Origin: Teredinibacter franksiae
Lineage (GTDB): Bacteria > Pseudomonadota > Gammaproteobacteria > Pseudomonadales > Cellvibrionaceae
Direction: 5' to 3'
Length of the DNA stretch: 64,000 nucleotides
Assembly: GCF_014218805.1 (NCBI RefSeq)
Contig: NZ_JACJUV010000001.1
Span: 2,802,501-2,866,500 of the forward strand
The notes below the pieces were generated by a model. That model saw nothing but the letters and a program-made list of their open reading frames with translations, was not told the origin of the DNA and did not search any database. This document shows, in pieces, positions 1 to 8,207 of the stretch; the first letter of the stretch is position 1, and every line of letters begins with the position of its first letter. The translations under genes and the position numbers were made by a program.

Positions 1-669
1 GATGGCTTTAAATGATTTTTGTAGCCCCCCGCGGTCCATGATTTTGGTAGCGCTTTGGCGTTCTTGGTGATTGCGCCCGGCGGGGAAAATCATATCAGGG
101 TGTCGATGTGTGGCCCAATATTGCCTGAGGTGAATCAGTGTTGCTTGCGGTAAGGTGACGAACCGGTCTTTTTTACCCTTTCCTAGGCGGATATGGACCT
201 TCATGCGCTGCGCATCAATATCACCAATGCGTAGGTTTAGTGTTTCGTGAATACGGAGTCCCATGCTGAATGCCGTTAGTATAAATACCTGATAGCGGCG
301 TTCATGCGTGCCATTGATCATCCGCTCAATTTCTTTGAGGGTTAATATATCCGGCAGAACTTTCTTCTGAGGGGGTTTAACAATGTCGACCCATTGCCAG
401 TGCTTGTTGAGTACGTGTTTATAGAAAAACTGCAGGCCATTACGGTCCACCTTGACCGTGCTCCAGGAGTGGGTTTTTGTGAGCGAAGAGAAGTAGTCTT
501 TGAGGTCATCTTGTGTCAATCGGTCGGGAACGCGATCAAAGAATTCGGTGATGCGCCGCAGTGCTCGACTGTATCCGTCAATGGTATTGTCAGCCTTGCC
601 TTGACGGCGCAATGCGTTAATATGACGTTGGTACAGCGAACCAAATCGTGCTTGTTGTGCCTTTCTCAT
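1..669 (-). CDS. Tyrosine recombinase (phage-integrase fold), C-terminus beyond window edge
   Basis: Reading the minus strand from ATG at 669, 223 codons stay open to base 1, so the gene is partial. The N-terminal part resembles a SAM-like core-binding domain (TIDGYSRALRRITEFF). The catalytic part starts near residue 120 with LTLKEIERMI and carries the first catalytic arginine in MGLRIHETLNLRIGDID, followed by the beta-hairpin lysine region GKGKKDRFV. The HxxR box and tyrosine nucleophile would lie outside the window. No integron-integrase-specific insert was recognised; the sequence looks more like the stand-alone integrases that accompany IS91-type elements or XerC/D relatives. A GAGG ribosome site lies just upstream of the ATG. 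The exact element it serves is inference. Confidence 0.85.
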   Translation of the reverse strand, partial: MRKAQQARFGSLYQRHINALRRQGKADNTIDGYSRALRRITEFFDRVPDRLTQDDLKDYFSSLTKTHSWSTVKVDRNGLQFFYKHVLNKHWQWVDIVKPPQKKVLPDILTLKEIERMINGTHERRYQVFILTAFSMGLRIHETLNLRIGDIDAQRMKVHIRLGKGKKDRFVTLPQATLIHLRQYWATHRHPDMIFPAGRNHQERQSATKIMDRGGLQKSFKAI

Positions 670-688
670 AAATAATGCCTCAAGTTGT

Positions 689-708
689 CGTACTCGGATG
701 TGAGTACG
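689..708. promoter_or_regulatory. Short inverted repeat upstream of the recombinase
   Basis: A perfect 7-bp inverted repeat, CGTACTC and GAGTACG separated by 6 bases, lies 20 bp upstream of the recombinase start. It could be an operator or part of an element end. The assignment is inferred from position only. Confidence 0.3.
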
Positions 709-761
709 TAGGGGGATTGTTTATGAGAAATCAGAATTTTGATACTTGCCGCAAAGCGGCT

Positions 762-844
762 TCGTTCAACAAGGCGCTCCTGCTGAAAACCATAAGCTAC
801 GGCTTCGCCTCCTCTTATGTTTTCAGCAGAGCTTGGCGTTATAT
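762..844 (+). other. attC-like imperfect palindrome
   Basis: The segment has the layout of an integron recombination site. A left box GTTCAAC (fits RYYYAAC) is followed by a 5-base spacer AAGGC and an imperfect long stem: TGCTGAAAAC plus CATAAG on the left pairs with CTTATG plus TTTTCAGCA on the right. Next come a 5-base spacer TTGGC and a right box GTTATAT that fits GTTRRRY imperfectly. The left arm has an extra unpaired base (AAACC against AAAC), as attC hairpins do. It sits between the recombinase and the tetR stop codon, which overlaps its right box. Alternatively it is the terminal hairpin of an IS91-like element. No intI gene is visible. Confidence 0.45.
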
Positions 845-1420
845 TCCACCCAATTTTACACCTGCTTCTCGTCTGCAAGCTGCTAATAAGCTTTCAATCG
901 AATCTTGACGCTGAAGCGTTCTAGCTATGGCGACGGCGCCAATCATCATTGCTGTAACTGACAAAATATCTTGTTCGTCGCAGTCGCAATAACTACTTGC
1001 GTACTCCATAATTGCTGTATTCATGCCATAGTAAACGTCAGCATAAGCTGTCTTTATTGCGTTATCCTGCATGTTGATATCTGTGGCCAAGAAGGCTAAC
1101 GGACAAGTCAAAGAGCGCTCTCCATTCACATGTTCCGAGCTCAGGTATGTATTTAGCAGCAAAGACAACCATTGTTTATTGGTGGTGTCCTCTGGTTTAA
1201 GGCCGGCAAGTTTAGTACTGCAGGCTCTAAATTTTAGTGCCTCACGGTAAAGCTCTGCTTTGTTGGTGAAATGCGCATAAAACCCGCCTCTAGTAAGCCC
1301 GCAGTTACTCATCAAGTCATCGATTGTAACTCCCTCAAAACCCTTTATTGCAAATAGTCTAAAGGAGCTATCAAGAATTTTATCTCGGGTTTTGTTTTTG
1401 TGCGTCTCTGTATATGGCAT
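839..1420 (-). CDS. TetR/AcrR-family transcriptional regulator
   Basis: This 193-residue protein has the TetR N-terminal helix-turn-helix: residues about 10-57 include KILDSSFRLFAIKGFEGVTI, DDLMSNCGLTRGGFYAHF and NKAELYREAL. The C-terminal ligand-binding region is TetR_C-like with a cysteine pair (YCDCDEQD). It is divergent from a GFA-family gene, with an inverted repeat in the shared intergenic region, so it probably represses itself and its neighbour; members with this C-terminus often sense electrophiles. The stop codon overlaps the right end of an attC-like palindrome, which hints that the gene arrived on a cassette or mobile segment. Confidence 0.9.
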   Translation of the reverse strand: MPYTETHKNKTRDKILDSSFRLFAIKGFEGVTIDDLMSNCGLTRGGFYAHFTNKAELYREALKFRACSTKLAGLKPEDTTNKQWLSLLLNTYLSSEHVNGERSLTCPLAFLATDINMQDNAIKTAYADVYYGMNTAIMEYASSYCDCDEQDILSVTAMMIGAVAIARTLQRQDSIESLLAACRREAGVKLGGI

Positions 1421-1441
1421 AGGGCTATCCCTGATTATTAC

Positions 1442-1465
1442 TATATATGTTCTTTATCATATATA
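1442..1465. promoter_or_regulatory. Candidate TetR operator
   Basis: A perfect inverted repeat, TATATATG and CATATATA with an 8-base spacer, lies 22 bp upstream of the tetR start and 66 bp before the GFA gene. Position in a divergent TetR promoter and perfect symmetry suggest the regulator's binding site. This is inference; the AT-rich arms could arise by chance. Confidence 0.5.
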
Positions 1466-1530
1466 AAATCCGATCTAAGATGAAGCTACATCTATGGTAA
1501 TGAAATTAAATATGTATATTCATTACTATA

Positions 1531-1980
1531 TTGTCGTCGGCCATTAGCCATACTGGGGATTACGTGGAAAAGCATATTGGAAGTTGTCGCTGCGGCGGCA
1601 TTGAATTTTACTTTTATAACGACCCGATCAATTCTATTTTTTGCTATTGCAAGGAGTGCCAATCGCTCACTGGATCGGACAAATGGTTTGGACTGTGGGT
1701 GCCAAAAGATAATTTTAAATTTACTAAAGGCACGCCTTCAACGTATACGCGGGCTGGAGATTCAGGTAAAGACGTAAATTATAAGTTCTGCGGTAATTGT
1801 AGCACTGCTTTGTGTGCTGAGATAACTGCGGGTAATTTTTACTCTGTATCAGCAACTTCATTGAAAAGTATTAAGTTCAATCCAAAAATGTCAATTTACG
1901 CATCATCAGCACCATCATGGGCGATCTTACCCAACGATGTACCAAAATTTGATACTCTACCGCCAGGAATGGGAGGCTAA
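1531..1980 (+). CDS. GFA / CENP-V family zinc-binding protein
   Basis: The 149-residue product has the cysteine pattern of the GFA (glutathione-dependent formaldehyde-activating-like) fold: SCRCGGIEF near residue 18, CYCKEC near residue 38 and CGNC near residue 87. These ligands bind zinc in the family. The substrate cannot be read from sequence; relatives act on or bind small thiol adducts. The start is uncertain: no in-frame ATG exists, so TTG at 1531 or GTG at 1564 must be used. It is divergent from the tetR gene and probably regulated by it. Downstream, only 58 bp separate it from the IS30 element. Confidence 0.8.
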   Translation: MSSAISHTGDYVEKHIGSCRCGGIEFYFYNDPINSIFCYCKECQSLTGSDKWFGLWVPKDNFKFTKGTPSTYTRAGDSGKDVNYKFCGNCSTALCAEITAGNFYSVSATSLKSIKFNPKMSIYASSAPSWAILPNDVPKFDTLPPGMGG

Positions 1981-2038
1981 ATATCTAACAAAAACAGACG
2001 GCAGTAAATTTACGAGCACAAACTTGAGTTTTCAAGTG

Positions 2039-3088
2039 AAGTGCAACAAAATATTTTATCGCACATAGACTTGCTCCGGAGTTTTCATATTTACTATTTT
2101 TCTAGGACGTCTATTTAGTTTTAACGCGATATCATCATAGTCAGCTTGTGTTATATGTTTCATTGATTTGCCTTTTGGTAAATATTGGCGAATAAGTCCA
2201 TTTGTATTTTCGTTGAGCCCGCGCTCCCAGGAGTGATACGGGTTAGCGAAATAGAATTTTGTTCCTGTGGCATCTTCGATGTCTTTATATCCGTGAAATT
2301 CGGTACCGTTGTCAGCTGTGATGGTTTTTACCTGATTAACCTCTCTTTTAATTAGCTCAATAGTTCTGCGGTTTAATTCGTCTTTAGTGCGAGCTTCAAG
2401 TTTTCCTATTATGGTGTACTTGCTTTTTCTATCGACTATGGTGACGATGCTATGGAGATCGCTGGAGCCATGAACGGTATCTATCTCAAAATGCCCTATA
2501 CGGCTTTTGTTTTCAGCGGCTTTAGGCCTTGTTGAGATATGAGCCTTTTCTGGTAGGATTCCACGTGAATCGGCGCTTCTATAGCGCTTACGACGCTTTT
2601 TGTTCGATTGGCGCAAGTGTTTGTATAGGTCGCCGTTACAGCATCGGTCATACCAAATATATCGATAGACCGTCGGATAGCTAACTTTGAAAATCTTATT
2701 AGCTGCAAGCCATAGAGATACTTGCTCGGGGCTCCAATCGAGTCGAATCAAGGCAATAATCATTTGCCATTCAAGGTCAGAAAAATACCATTTTTGCCGA
2801 GACTCGCGACGGATACGTGAAGTACGCTTAACTGCCCGAGCCGCACAGTACTTTCCGTCTGTACGGCGGTTTCGTTTAAGCTCGGGGGATATGGAGCCAG
2901 GAGAGCGACCTAGCTCCCGAGCGATATAGGCTTGAGATTTTCGTTGCTTTAGTAAGGTTGCTATAGTATATCTTTCTTCTGTGGTGAGCTGGTGGTACGT
3001 CATGAGATTCCTCTTCTTGCCGGTTGAGTAAAACCATGAGTATCCCAGTTCACCCTATAAAAAGGAATATTTGGGTGTGTTGCACTTA
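2039..3088 (-). mobile_element. IS30-family insertion sequence, apparently complete
   Basis: A transposase gene is bracketed by terminal inverted repeats: AAGTGCAACA at 2039-2048 and its complement TGTTGCACTT at 3079-3088, giving about 1050 bp, which is normal for IS30 elements. No clear 2-3 bp target duplication was seen, so the exact ends could be off by a few bases. It has inserted shortly after the GFA gene. Confidence 0.8.
2056..3003 (-). CDS. IS30-family transposase
   Basis: This intact 315-residue transposase begins with the IS30 helix-turn-helix (MTYHQLTTEERYTIATLLKQ, then YIARELGRSPGSIS). The DDE catalytic core is visible: aspartate in HFEIDTVHG (near 173), aspartate in TADNGTEFHGY (near 230) and glutamate in GLNENTNGLIRQYLPKG (near 265). 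All three are present and no frameshift is seen, so it may be active. The C-terminus RRPRKIVNMKTPEQV is typical of the family. Confidence 0.95.
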   Translation of the reverse strand: MTYHQLTTEERYTIATLLKQRKSQAYIARELGRSPGSISPELKRNRRTDGKYCAARAVKRTSRIRRESRQKWYFSDLEWQMIIALIRLDWSPEQVSLWLAANKIFKVSYPTVYRYIWYDRCCNGDLYKHLRQSNKKRRKRYRSADSRGILPEKAHISTRPKAAENKSRIGHFEIDTVHGSSDLHSIVTIVDRKSKYTIIGKLEARTKDELNRRTIELIKREVNQVKTITADNGTEFHGYKDIEDATGTKFYFANPYHSWERGLNENTNGLIRQYLPKGKSMKHITQADYDDIALKLNRRPRKIVNMKTPEQVYVR

Positions 3089-3381
3089 CATCGTAAATCC
3101 AGCTCTTTTTTGAGCATTAGACTTTAGTCTAATATTTTAAACCGAAATATATAACCATGTGCTTATGGCAAAATAAATTGTTAATAAGTGTGCCTGCTAT
3201 TTCTATATAAAAGTCTGCTCGTATAATTGATTGATTCAGTGGTGGCAGGCCTGTACTGCGTTAATCTAGTATTCGTCTTTAATCTTGAATAGAAAAATAA
3301 AACGATTGGGCGTGAGTACTGACTTTAATTCTTGGTTTTTCTTCAACTACCTATCAATCAACGTAGCAATAGGGATTTGTT

Positions 3382-5172
3382 ATGCGCATCTACAATAAGA
3401 TAAATGAGTATTGGTATAAGTTTTTTGTAGTGGGTACTTTTTGTGCCGTTTCAACAATAAGTTATGCCAATTTCAATTGTGAGCTATCGATTTCTAACGA
3501 GTGGACATCCGGGGGTACTGCTAACCTCAGTATTCATAATAATGGTTTTGAAGCCGCAACTTGGGCAACGATCCTCGCCGAATTCCCCGAAGGAATTACG
3601 GTTTCAAGTAGCTGGGGTGCAACATCGGTTGTGGCAGGTAATCAATTGCATCAGTTCTCTGCCGAAAATTGGAATGCGTCTGTTGCAGCCGATGCTGTGG
3701 CAACTGTTGGTTTTCAGTACTCGAATGTCAGCGGAGCCGATATTGCAACGGCACAATTATCCGGTGATTGCAAAAACACCGAAAATAGGCCGCCTGTAGC
3801 GTTGTTTACGACAACATTATCTGGATATACTATTATGCTGGATGCCGGCAGCTCCTCCGATCCAGATGGCGATACTCTAACTTACACTTGGTACCTCGAT
3901 GGAGAGTTGATTATCGGCCCGTCCACATCGCCGACAGGGCGACCAACAGTCTCAAAAGGTACGCATGACATTGCATTGGTTGTAAGTGATGGTGAACTAA
4001 CCGATGAGTTAACGTTAACCCGTACGCAAATCTACCCCTATAACCCTACGGCAAAATTTAGAGTTGCTACTAATGGTTTAACGGTTGAGCTGGATGCGAG
4101 CGAATCATTTAGCCGCCTTTCCCAAACGGTTAACAAAATAAATGCGTATGAATGGGATTTTGGGGATGGAAATACCGGAGCGGGTGAATTCACGAACCAC
4201 ACCTATGAAGCGAGTGGTGATTACACCATAAGCCTAACGGTTGTGGACGATCAAGGTTCCGGAACTGCAACTCGCGACATTTCAATTAGTTCAGGGCCTA
4301 ATACCCCCCCAACAGTCAATATTCAGTGTGAGACGGGTATTCTATACGCCGATAATTTTGAGCTTAACTTTGGCTATTCCACTTACCAAATGTCGTGTGG
4401 TGCCGGCGCAGAAGACGCGGAGGGAGATTCGTTAACCTACACCTGGGACCTGGGTGATGGTAGCGCTGCATACACAACATTGTACGGCGGTTTTATCCAT
4501 GCTTATGCGGAAAGCGGTACCCATACGATTACTTTAACGGTAAGTGATGGTGTGAATATTGTTACCGAATCCAAAGATATTGAGGCGGTTGGCAATGGTT
4601 ACCCACCAGTGGGGGAGTTGAACTGTGTTGCTGATGGGCTAGTGGTTACCTGTAAAGCGACAGCGACAGATGCCGACGGCAACGTCCCTACTTTGTTATA
4701 CACGATAGGTGGCGGAGCCTACGGTGCAATCTATACCGGCGCAGGCGAAATAGAATACAGTGAACATTTCAAGGAAGCCGGTGAAGTAAGAATCGTTGTT
4801 TACGTTTTAGATTCAAACTACGGTGTACAACTTAGTCAATGGTTAACTTTGGAAGAATCGGCACCAGCAACCAGCTGCGAATACGTCGTTGCCAGCTCAT
4901 GGGGCGAACAGTTTCAGGGAAGTATCACCATTACCAACAACAGCGACGAAGTTGTGAACGGGTGGGATGTAACCTGGGAGTACACCGATGGTTCGACAAT
5001 TACCAACGTGTGGAATGCCAATTTGTCAGGCACTAAGCCTTATAACGCTGCCAGCTTTGACTGGAATGCAAGCATTCAGCCCGGTGAAAGCGTGAGTTTT
5101 GGATTTAATGGAGCTAATGGCGGCGATACCGCAAGTGTGCCCGTATTAAGTGGCGTTATTTGTGGGAAGTAA
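3382..5172 (+). CDS. Secreted CBM2-PKD(x3-4)-CBM2 cellulose-binding protein without catalytic domain
   Basis: A signal peptide (about residues 1-29, ending SYA) leads into a CBM2-like module (about 30-133, with NEWTSGGTANLSIHNNG and NWNASVAADA). PKD domains follow at about 139-222, 226-305 (YEWDFGDGNTGAG) and 310-400 (YTWDLGDGSAAY), then a PKD-like segment to about 490. A canonical C-terminal CBM2 covers 498-596, with the surface tryptophans of SSWGEQF, GWDVTWEY, VWNANLSG and FDWNASIQPG. No glycoside hydrolase, esterase or LPMO motif is present, so the likely role is binding or bridging crystalline polysaccharide outside the cell. It could be an adhesin or scaffold. A terminator-like hairpin follows. 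Confidence 0.9.
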   Translation: MRIYNKINEYWYKFFVVGTFCAVSTISYANFNCELSISNEWTSGGTANLSIHNNGFEAATWATILAEFPEGITVSSSWGATSVVAGNQLHQFSAENWNASVAADAVATVGFQYSNVSGADIATAQLSGDCKNTENRPPVALFTTTLSGYTIMLDAGSSSDPDGDTLTYTWYLDGELIIGPSTSPTGRPTVSKGTHDIALVVSDGELTDELTLTRTQIYPYNPTAKFRVATNGLTVELDASESFSRLSQTVNKINAYEWDFGDGNTGAGEFTNHTYEASGDYTISLTVVDDQGSGTATRDISISSGPNTPPTVNIQCETGILYADNFELNFGYSTYQMSCGAGAEDAEGDSLTYTWDLGDGSAAYTTLYGGFIHAYAESGTHTITLTVSDGVNIVTESKDIEAVGNGYPPVGELNCVADGLVVTCKATATDADGNVPTLLYTIGGGAYGAIYTGAGEIEYSEHFKEAGEVRIVVYVLDSNYGVQLSQWLTLEESAPATSCEYVVASSWGEQFQGSITITNNSDEVVNGWDVTWEYTDGSTITNVWNANLSGTKPYNAASFDWNASIQPGESVSFGFNGANGGDTASVPVLSGVICGK

Positions 5173-5243
5173 GTAAATTTGGGGTTGCTTATCTGTCTTA
5201 CACGCAGTTTTTTATGTAAGAGGGTAGTGCTAATCATTTTGCG

Positions 5244-5284
5244 AAAAGCCAGTGCTCAATGAGTGCTGGCTTTTATGTTTTTTT
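5244..5284 (+). terminator. Rho-independent terminator after the CBM2-PKD gene
   Basis: AAAAGCCAGTGCTC and GAGTGCTGGCTTTT pair around a 3-base loop with two non-canonical or wobble positions, followed by a T-rich run. It lies 72 bp past the stop codon. Confidence 0.75.
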
Positions 5285-5492
5285 AAAGCACGTAGGGGAC
5301 TAATTTTTGGCAGCCAGATTCTACAAAAAAGAGTTGTAAAAACTGCCTATATTTTCCCCTCCCAAGGGCTGGCAAAAATTCGCGGTGCATAGCTGCCAAG
5401 CTAGAAAACCCTCAAAGGGGGGTAATATTAGAGATTTTGCGCGAGCGGGATTCAGCTCTTGCAGAACGTCTAATGAGAAAAAATTTTTGAGG

Positions 5493-5513
5493 CAAGTGTT
5501 AGTGTGGATGTCC
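5493..5513. repeat. Dispersed REP-like repeat, copy 1
   Basis: The 21 bases contain AGTGTTAGTGTGGATGTCC and are identical to 9313-9333; here they continue into a perfect 14-bp palindrome, TGTGGATGTCCACA. A shorter match (CAAGTGTTAG) lies at 13025-13034. Two copies flank the broken REP-associated transposase gene, which suggests a REP-type family. Confidence 0.6.
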
Positions 5514-5650
5514 ACAAGTGTTTGGTTTAATGGCGCGTGTCTTTCCGTAATCACTGGTATGGTGTTATTGTGTCAGCTAATGGCTAAGGCAGGATAGCGT
5601 GCACCAGACAGCGCGTTACAAATAAAATAATAACAATGTAGGGACTTATT

Positions 5651-7870
5651 ATGCGGAGTAAGCTTCGTGTTTGCGCCTTTCTGGCGATCTCAATTGTGTT
5701 AATGGCTTGTGGTGGTGGCGGTTCATCGTCCGGTGGAGGCAGCTCCGCAAATACCGGCTCTACGGGTCCTCAGTCTAGGCTGACAGTTACCGATGTTTCC
5801 ATAACGTCTAACGGCTGGATTATGTCTATCGACGCCAATGTACCTTGGTCCATTGAAACTGAGGACTGGGTTCGGCTGAGTCCAACCAGTAGCAGCGGCA
5901 GCCAGACTGTCTCGGCCACTATTGATTACAGAGTGGCGCCGGTGGGTAGCCTTGATATTGCGTATACGGTTAGCGCTACCGATTCCAGTGGCTTGGTATC
6001 CAATAATCGGGTGCTCATAGAGAACGGCATTAGGCTTAACCCAACGATACTGGGCCTTAGTAAGATTTGGGGCGTGTATAGGCCCTCAGAGTTACAGGTT
6101 TCAACACATCTCGATTGGGTTATTGGCACTGACTTGCCGGGTATATCGTTTTCGCCAAGCTCGGGTACCGGTTCTCAAACGGTTCAAGTGCATTACGATC
6201 AGTCGCAGTTTGATGTAGGCGGTGATTATAGTGGTACTGTTACAGCGGCGAGCGGTGAGATTGAAGAAACATTACCCATTAGCATCACAATGAATGCGCC
6301 TGTATTACGTTACGATCACGACGGAGCTAGTTTCAAGTTTACCAAGGGAACGTTCGTAAGCAGCATGGAGCAGCAAATTGCTCTTAGCTTTGAGGAGGGG
6401 GCGATAGTTCCTTGGCGATTGTCTGGGTTACCTGACTGGTTGGTTGCCAGCAAAACGTCGGGGCAAACCCAAGATTTGGATTTGTTTATTTCGCCGGCCG
6501 ACATCAACCTGTTAGACGGCCTATACAACGAAACCTTTGCTCTAACGCTAGATATTCCTGGTGCTCCTATTAACTGGGAAATAAATGTAGCACTAGAAGC
6601 CGATGGATTTAAGCTTCATGCACGTGACTATGCGCTCGCCCACGGAAGCTATTCTGGAGAAAGCGAGCTAACAGGCAATATAGCTATTGGTAATTTTCCT
6701 GAGCAAGAGATCGTTCTGGAAGCCACGGCAGATCAAGACTGGATAAGTTTCGGTTTACAGGATGGAGATAGTGTTTCTTATACACTTGCAACGGATGGAT
6801 TGGTCTCTGGTATACATAGCGCTTCCATAATTGTTTCTGCACTGGATAACAAGAGTATTACACCGGCCATAGTGCAGTTAGTTGTGTACAAAGCTAGCGA
6901 GTTTGAGTACAACAAAGAGAAGCAAATCGCTGACGACTTAATCCCGATTACTACCGACAAACTTTTGCCCTATCTCTATATGGGGGAACCAGATAGCAAT
7001 CAATTGCAAAGGCTTAACCTGCATACAAACAACTACGAGACACCATTGTCTTTTACTGCAGAGGCAGAGATAACCCAGTACGTGTTTTCAGACGACGGTC
7101 AAATTCTCGTTACCGATAATCAGGCAACCCAAACAATTGAGGCGTGGAACCTGCGTACTGGTGAAAGAATGTATGAATCTGTACCGCTTGATAATGTAAA
7201 TGACATTCAGTACTTAAGGGCTAGTGGAAAAGCGTTTTTATATGTTGGTGACACTTGGTTGGAAGCCGCGACTGGGGAGCAGGTAGAAACCTTCGAAGAT
7301 AGCGGCGCTACTGTAGCTCTGGGTGCGGTGCCCCTAGAGATTTCGCCTATCGGGCACGCTTTTTACGGATTGAATGATGAGTGCGATGTGTATGTTCAGC
7401 AGCTGGCCTATAATGGCGCAGTGGGTAAAATTCTATTGCAAGACTCGGCAATTCGCGCGCATAGCGAATGTAGTAGTGGAAAAATTTTTACAGCCTCAAA
7501 TAGTGATCACCTGTTCCTCAATAAATTCGTAGACAGTTCGTTTACACAAAGGTATGCAATTACAGAGCTTAACGTGAGCTTCGATGGCGGCTATGGGCCA
7601 GCGATAGGAACTGAAGTTTTTGCTGCTGCATTGGCCCAAAGTGGCGAGCTATATAGGCTCTCTAAAAGAATAGAGGGTGAAGATGTAGCCTTCTACTATG
7701 AATACTTTACTAATGAGTTTGTTCCGTACCTGCACTACACTATTCCGAGTAATAAAATACCCGACGCCCACCTTTTTGTAACAGGCGATTCGAATTTTAC
7801 ATCGTACTTTTTTAGTTTTGATGACGATGTTACGAGTAAATGGATACATACTCTCTATAACAGCTACTGA
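5651..7870 (+). CDS. Large BACON-repeat lipoprotein of unknown role
   Basis: The 739-residue product has a lipoprotein signal (VLMAC, Cys about 20) followed by a Gly/Ser-rich spacer (GGGGSSSGGGSS), so it should be anchored at the outer membrane. The N-terminal half shows BACON-like repeats with the WSIETEDWVRLSPTSSSGSQ and LDWVIGTDLPGISFSPSSGTG patterns. BACON domains are thought to bind glycans or glycoproteins. The C-terminal half (after about 420) has repeated short beta segments (YVFSDDGQILVTDN, YLRASGKAFLYVGD) compatible with a beta-propeller. It sits 478 bp after the cellulose-binding gene on the same strand but has its own start. No catalytic motif was recognised. Confidence 0.8.
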   Translation: MRSKLRVCAFLAISIVLMACGGGGSSSGGGSSANTGSTGPQSRLTVTDVSITSNGWIMSIDANVPWSIETEDWVRLSPTSSSGSQTVSATIDYRVAPVGSLDIAYTVSATDSSGLVSNNRVLIENGIRLNPTILGLSKIWGVYRPSELQVSTHLDWVIGTDLPGISFSPSSGTGSQTVQVHYDQSQFDVGGDYSGTVTAASGEIEETLPISITMNAPVLRYDHDGASFKFTKGTFVSSMEQQIALSFEEGAIVPWRLSGLPDWLVASKTSGQTQDLDLFISPADINLLDGLYNETFALTLDIPGAPINWEINVALEADGFKLHARDYALAHGSYSGESELTGNIAIGNFPEQEIVLEATADQDWISFGLQDGDSVSYTLATDGLVSGIHSASIIVSALDNKSITPAIVQLVVYKASEFEYNKEKQIADDLIPITTDKLLPYLYMGEPDSNQLQRLNLHTNNYETPLSFTAEAEITQYVFSDDGQILVTDNQATQTIEAWNLRTGERMYESVPLDNVNDIQYLRASGKAFLYVGDTWLEAATGEQVETFEDSGATVALGAVPLEISPIGHAFYGLNDECDVYVQQLAYNGAVGKILLQDSAIRAHSECSSGKIFTASNSDHLFLNKFVDSSFTQRYAITELNVSFDGGYGPAIGTEVFAAALAQSGELYRLSKRIEGEDVAFYYEYFTNEFVPYLHYTIPSNKIPDAHLFVTGDSNFTSYFFSFDDDVTSKWIHTLYNSY

Positions 7871-7890
7871 GTCCGGTTAATCTTGGTAAC

Positions 7891-7915
7891 ACCCCCCCTG
7901 TTAACCCGGGGGGGT
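7891..7915 (+). terminator. GC hairpin after the BACON lipoprotein gene
   Basis: ACCCCCCC pairs with GGGGGGGT across a 9-base loop, 20 bp past the stop. There is no T-run after it, so termination is only a guess; it may simply protect mRNA ends. Confidence 0.4.
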
Positions 7916-8207
7916 AATCAGAGGTTTGTAGTGAGCTAAAAAACAAAGATCCAGTTAAATACAAAGACTATGAATCTACAGATTGTATAACGTGTAACGT
8001 GGAAGATATAAAGAAGATATAAGACAGCCATATTAAGAAAAAATACAGCCGAATAGCTAGTAGATTTGTAGGCTAGTACGTTGTTATTTGTCCCCGTTAC
8101 CTGTGTGCCACATATAGGCGACAAATGGCCAAAATAGCCAGATTTCGAACGAGTTTAATCCTCTCTTGGGGAGGAAGTGGGGCGGGGCTTAATATCGGTT
8201 GGGAATG
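7916..8207. other. Intergenic region without recognisable gene
   Basis: AT-rich sequence between the BACON lipoprotein and the transposase remnant. The only open frame (a 62-codon minus-strand ORF at 7936-8124) has no family resemblance or ribosome site. Confidence 0.5.

Noticed and set aside
7936..8124. 62-codon minus-strand hydrophobic ORF
   Set aside because: AT-rich sequence gives Phe/Ile/Tyr-rich frames by chance; no ribosome site or signal pattern.
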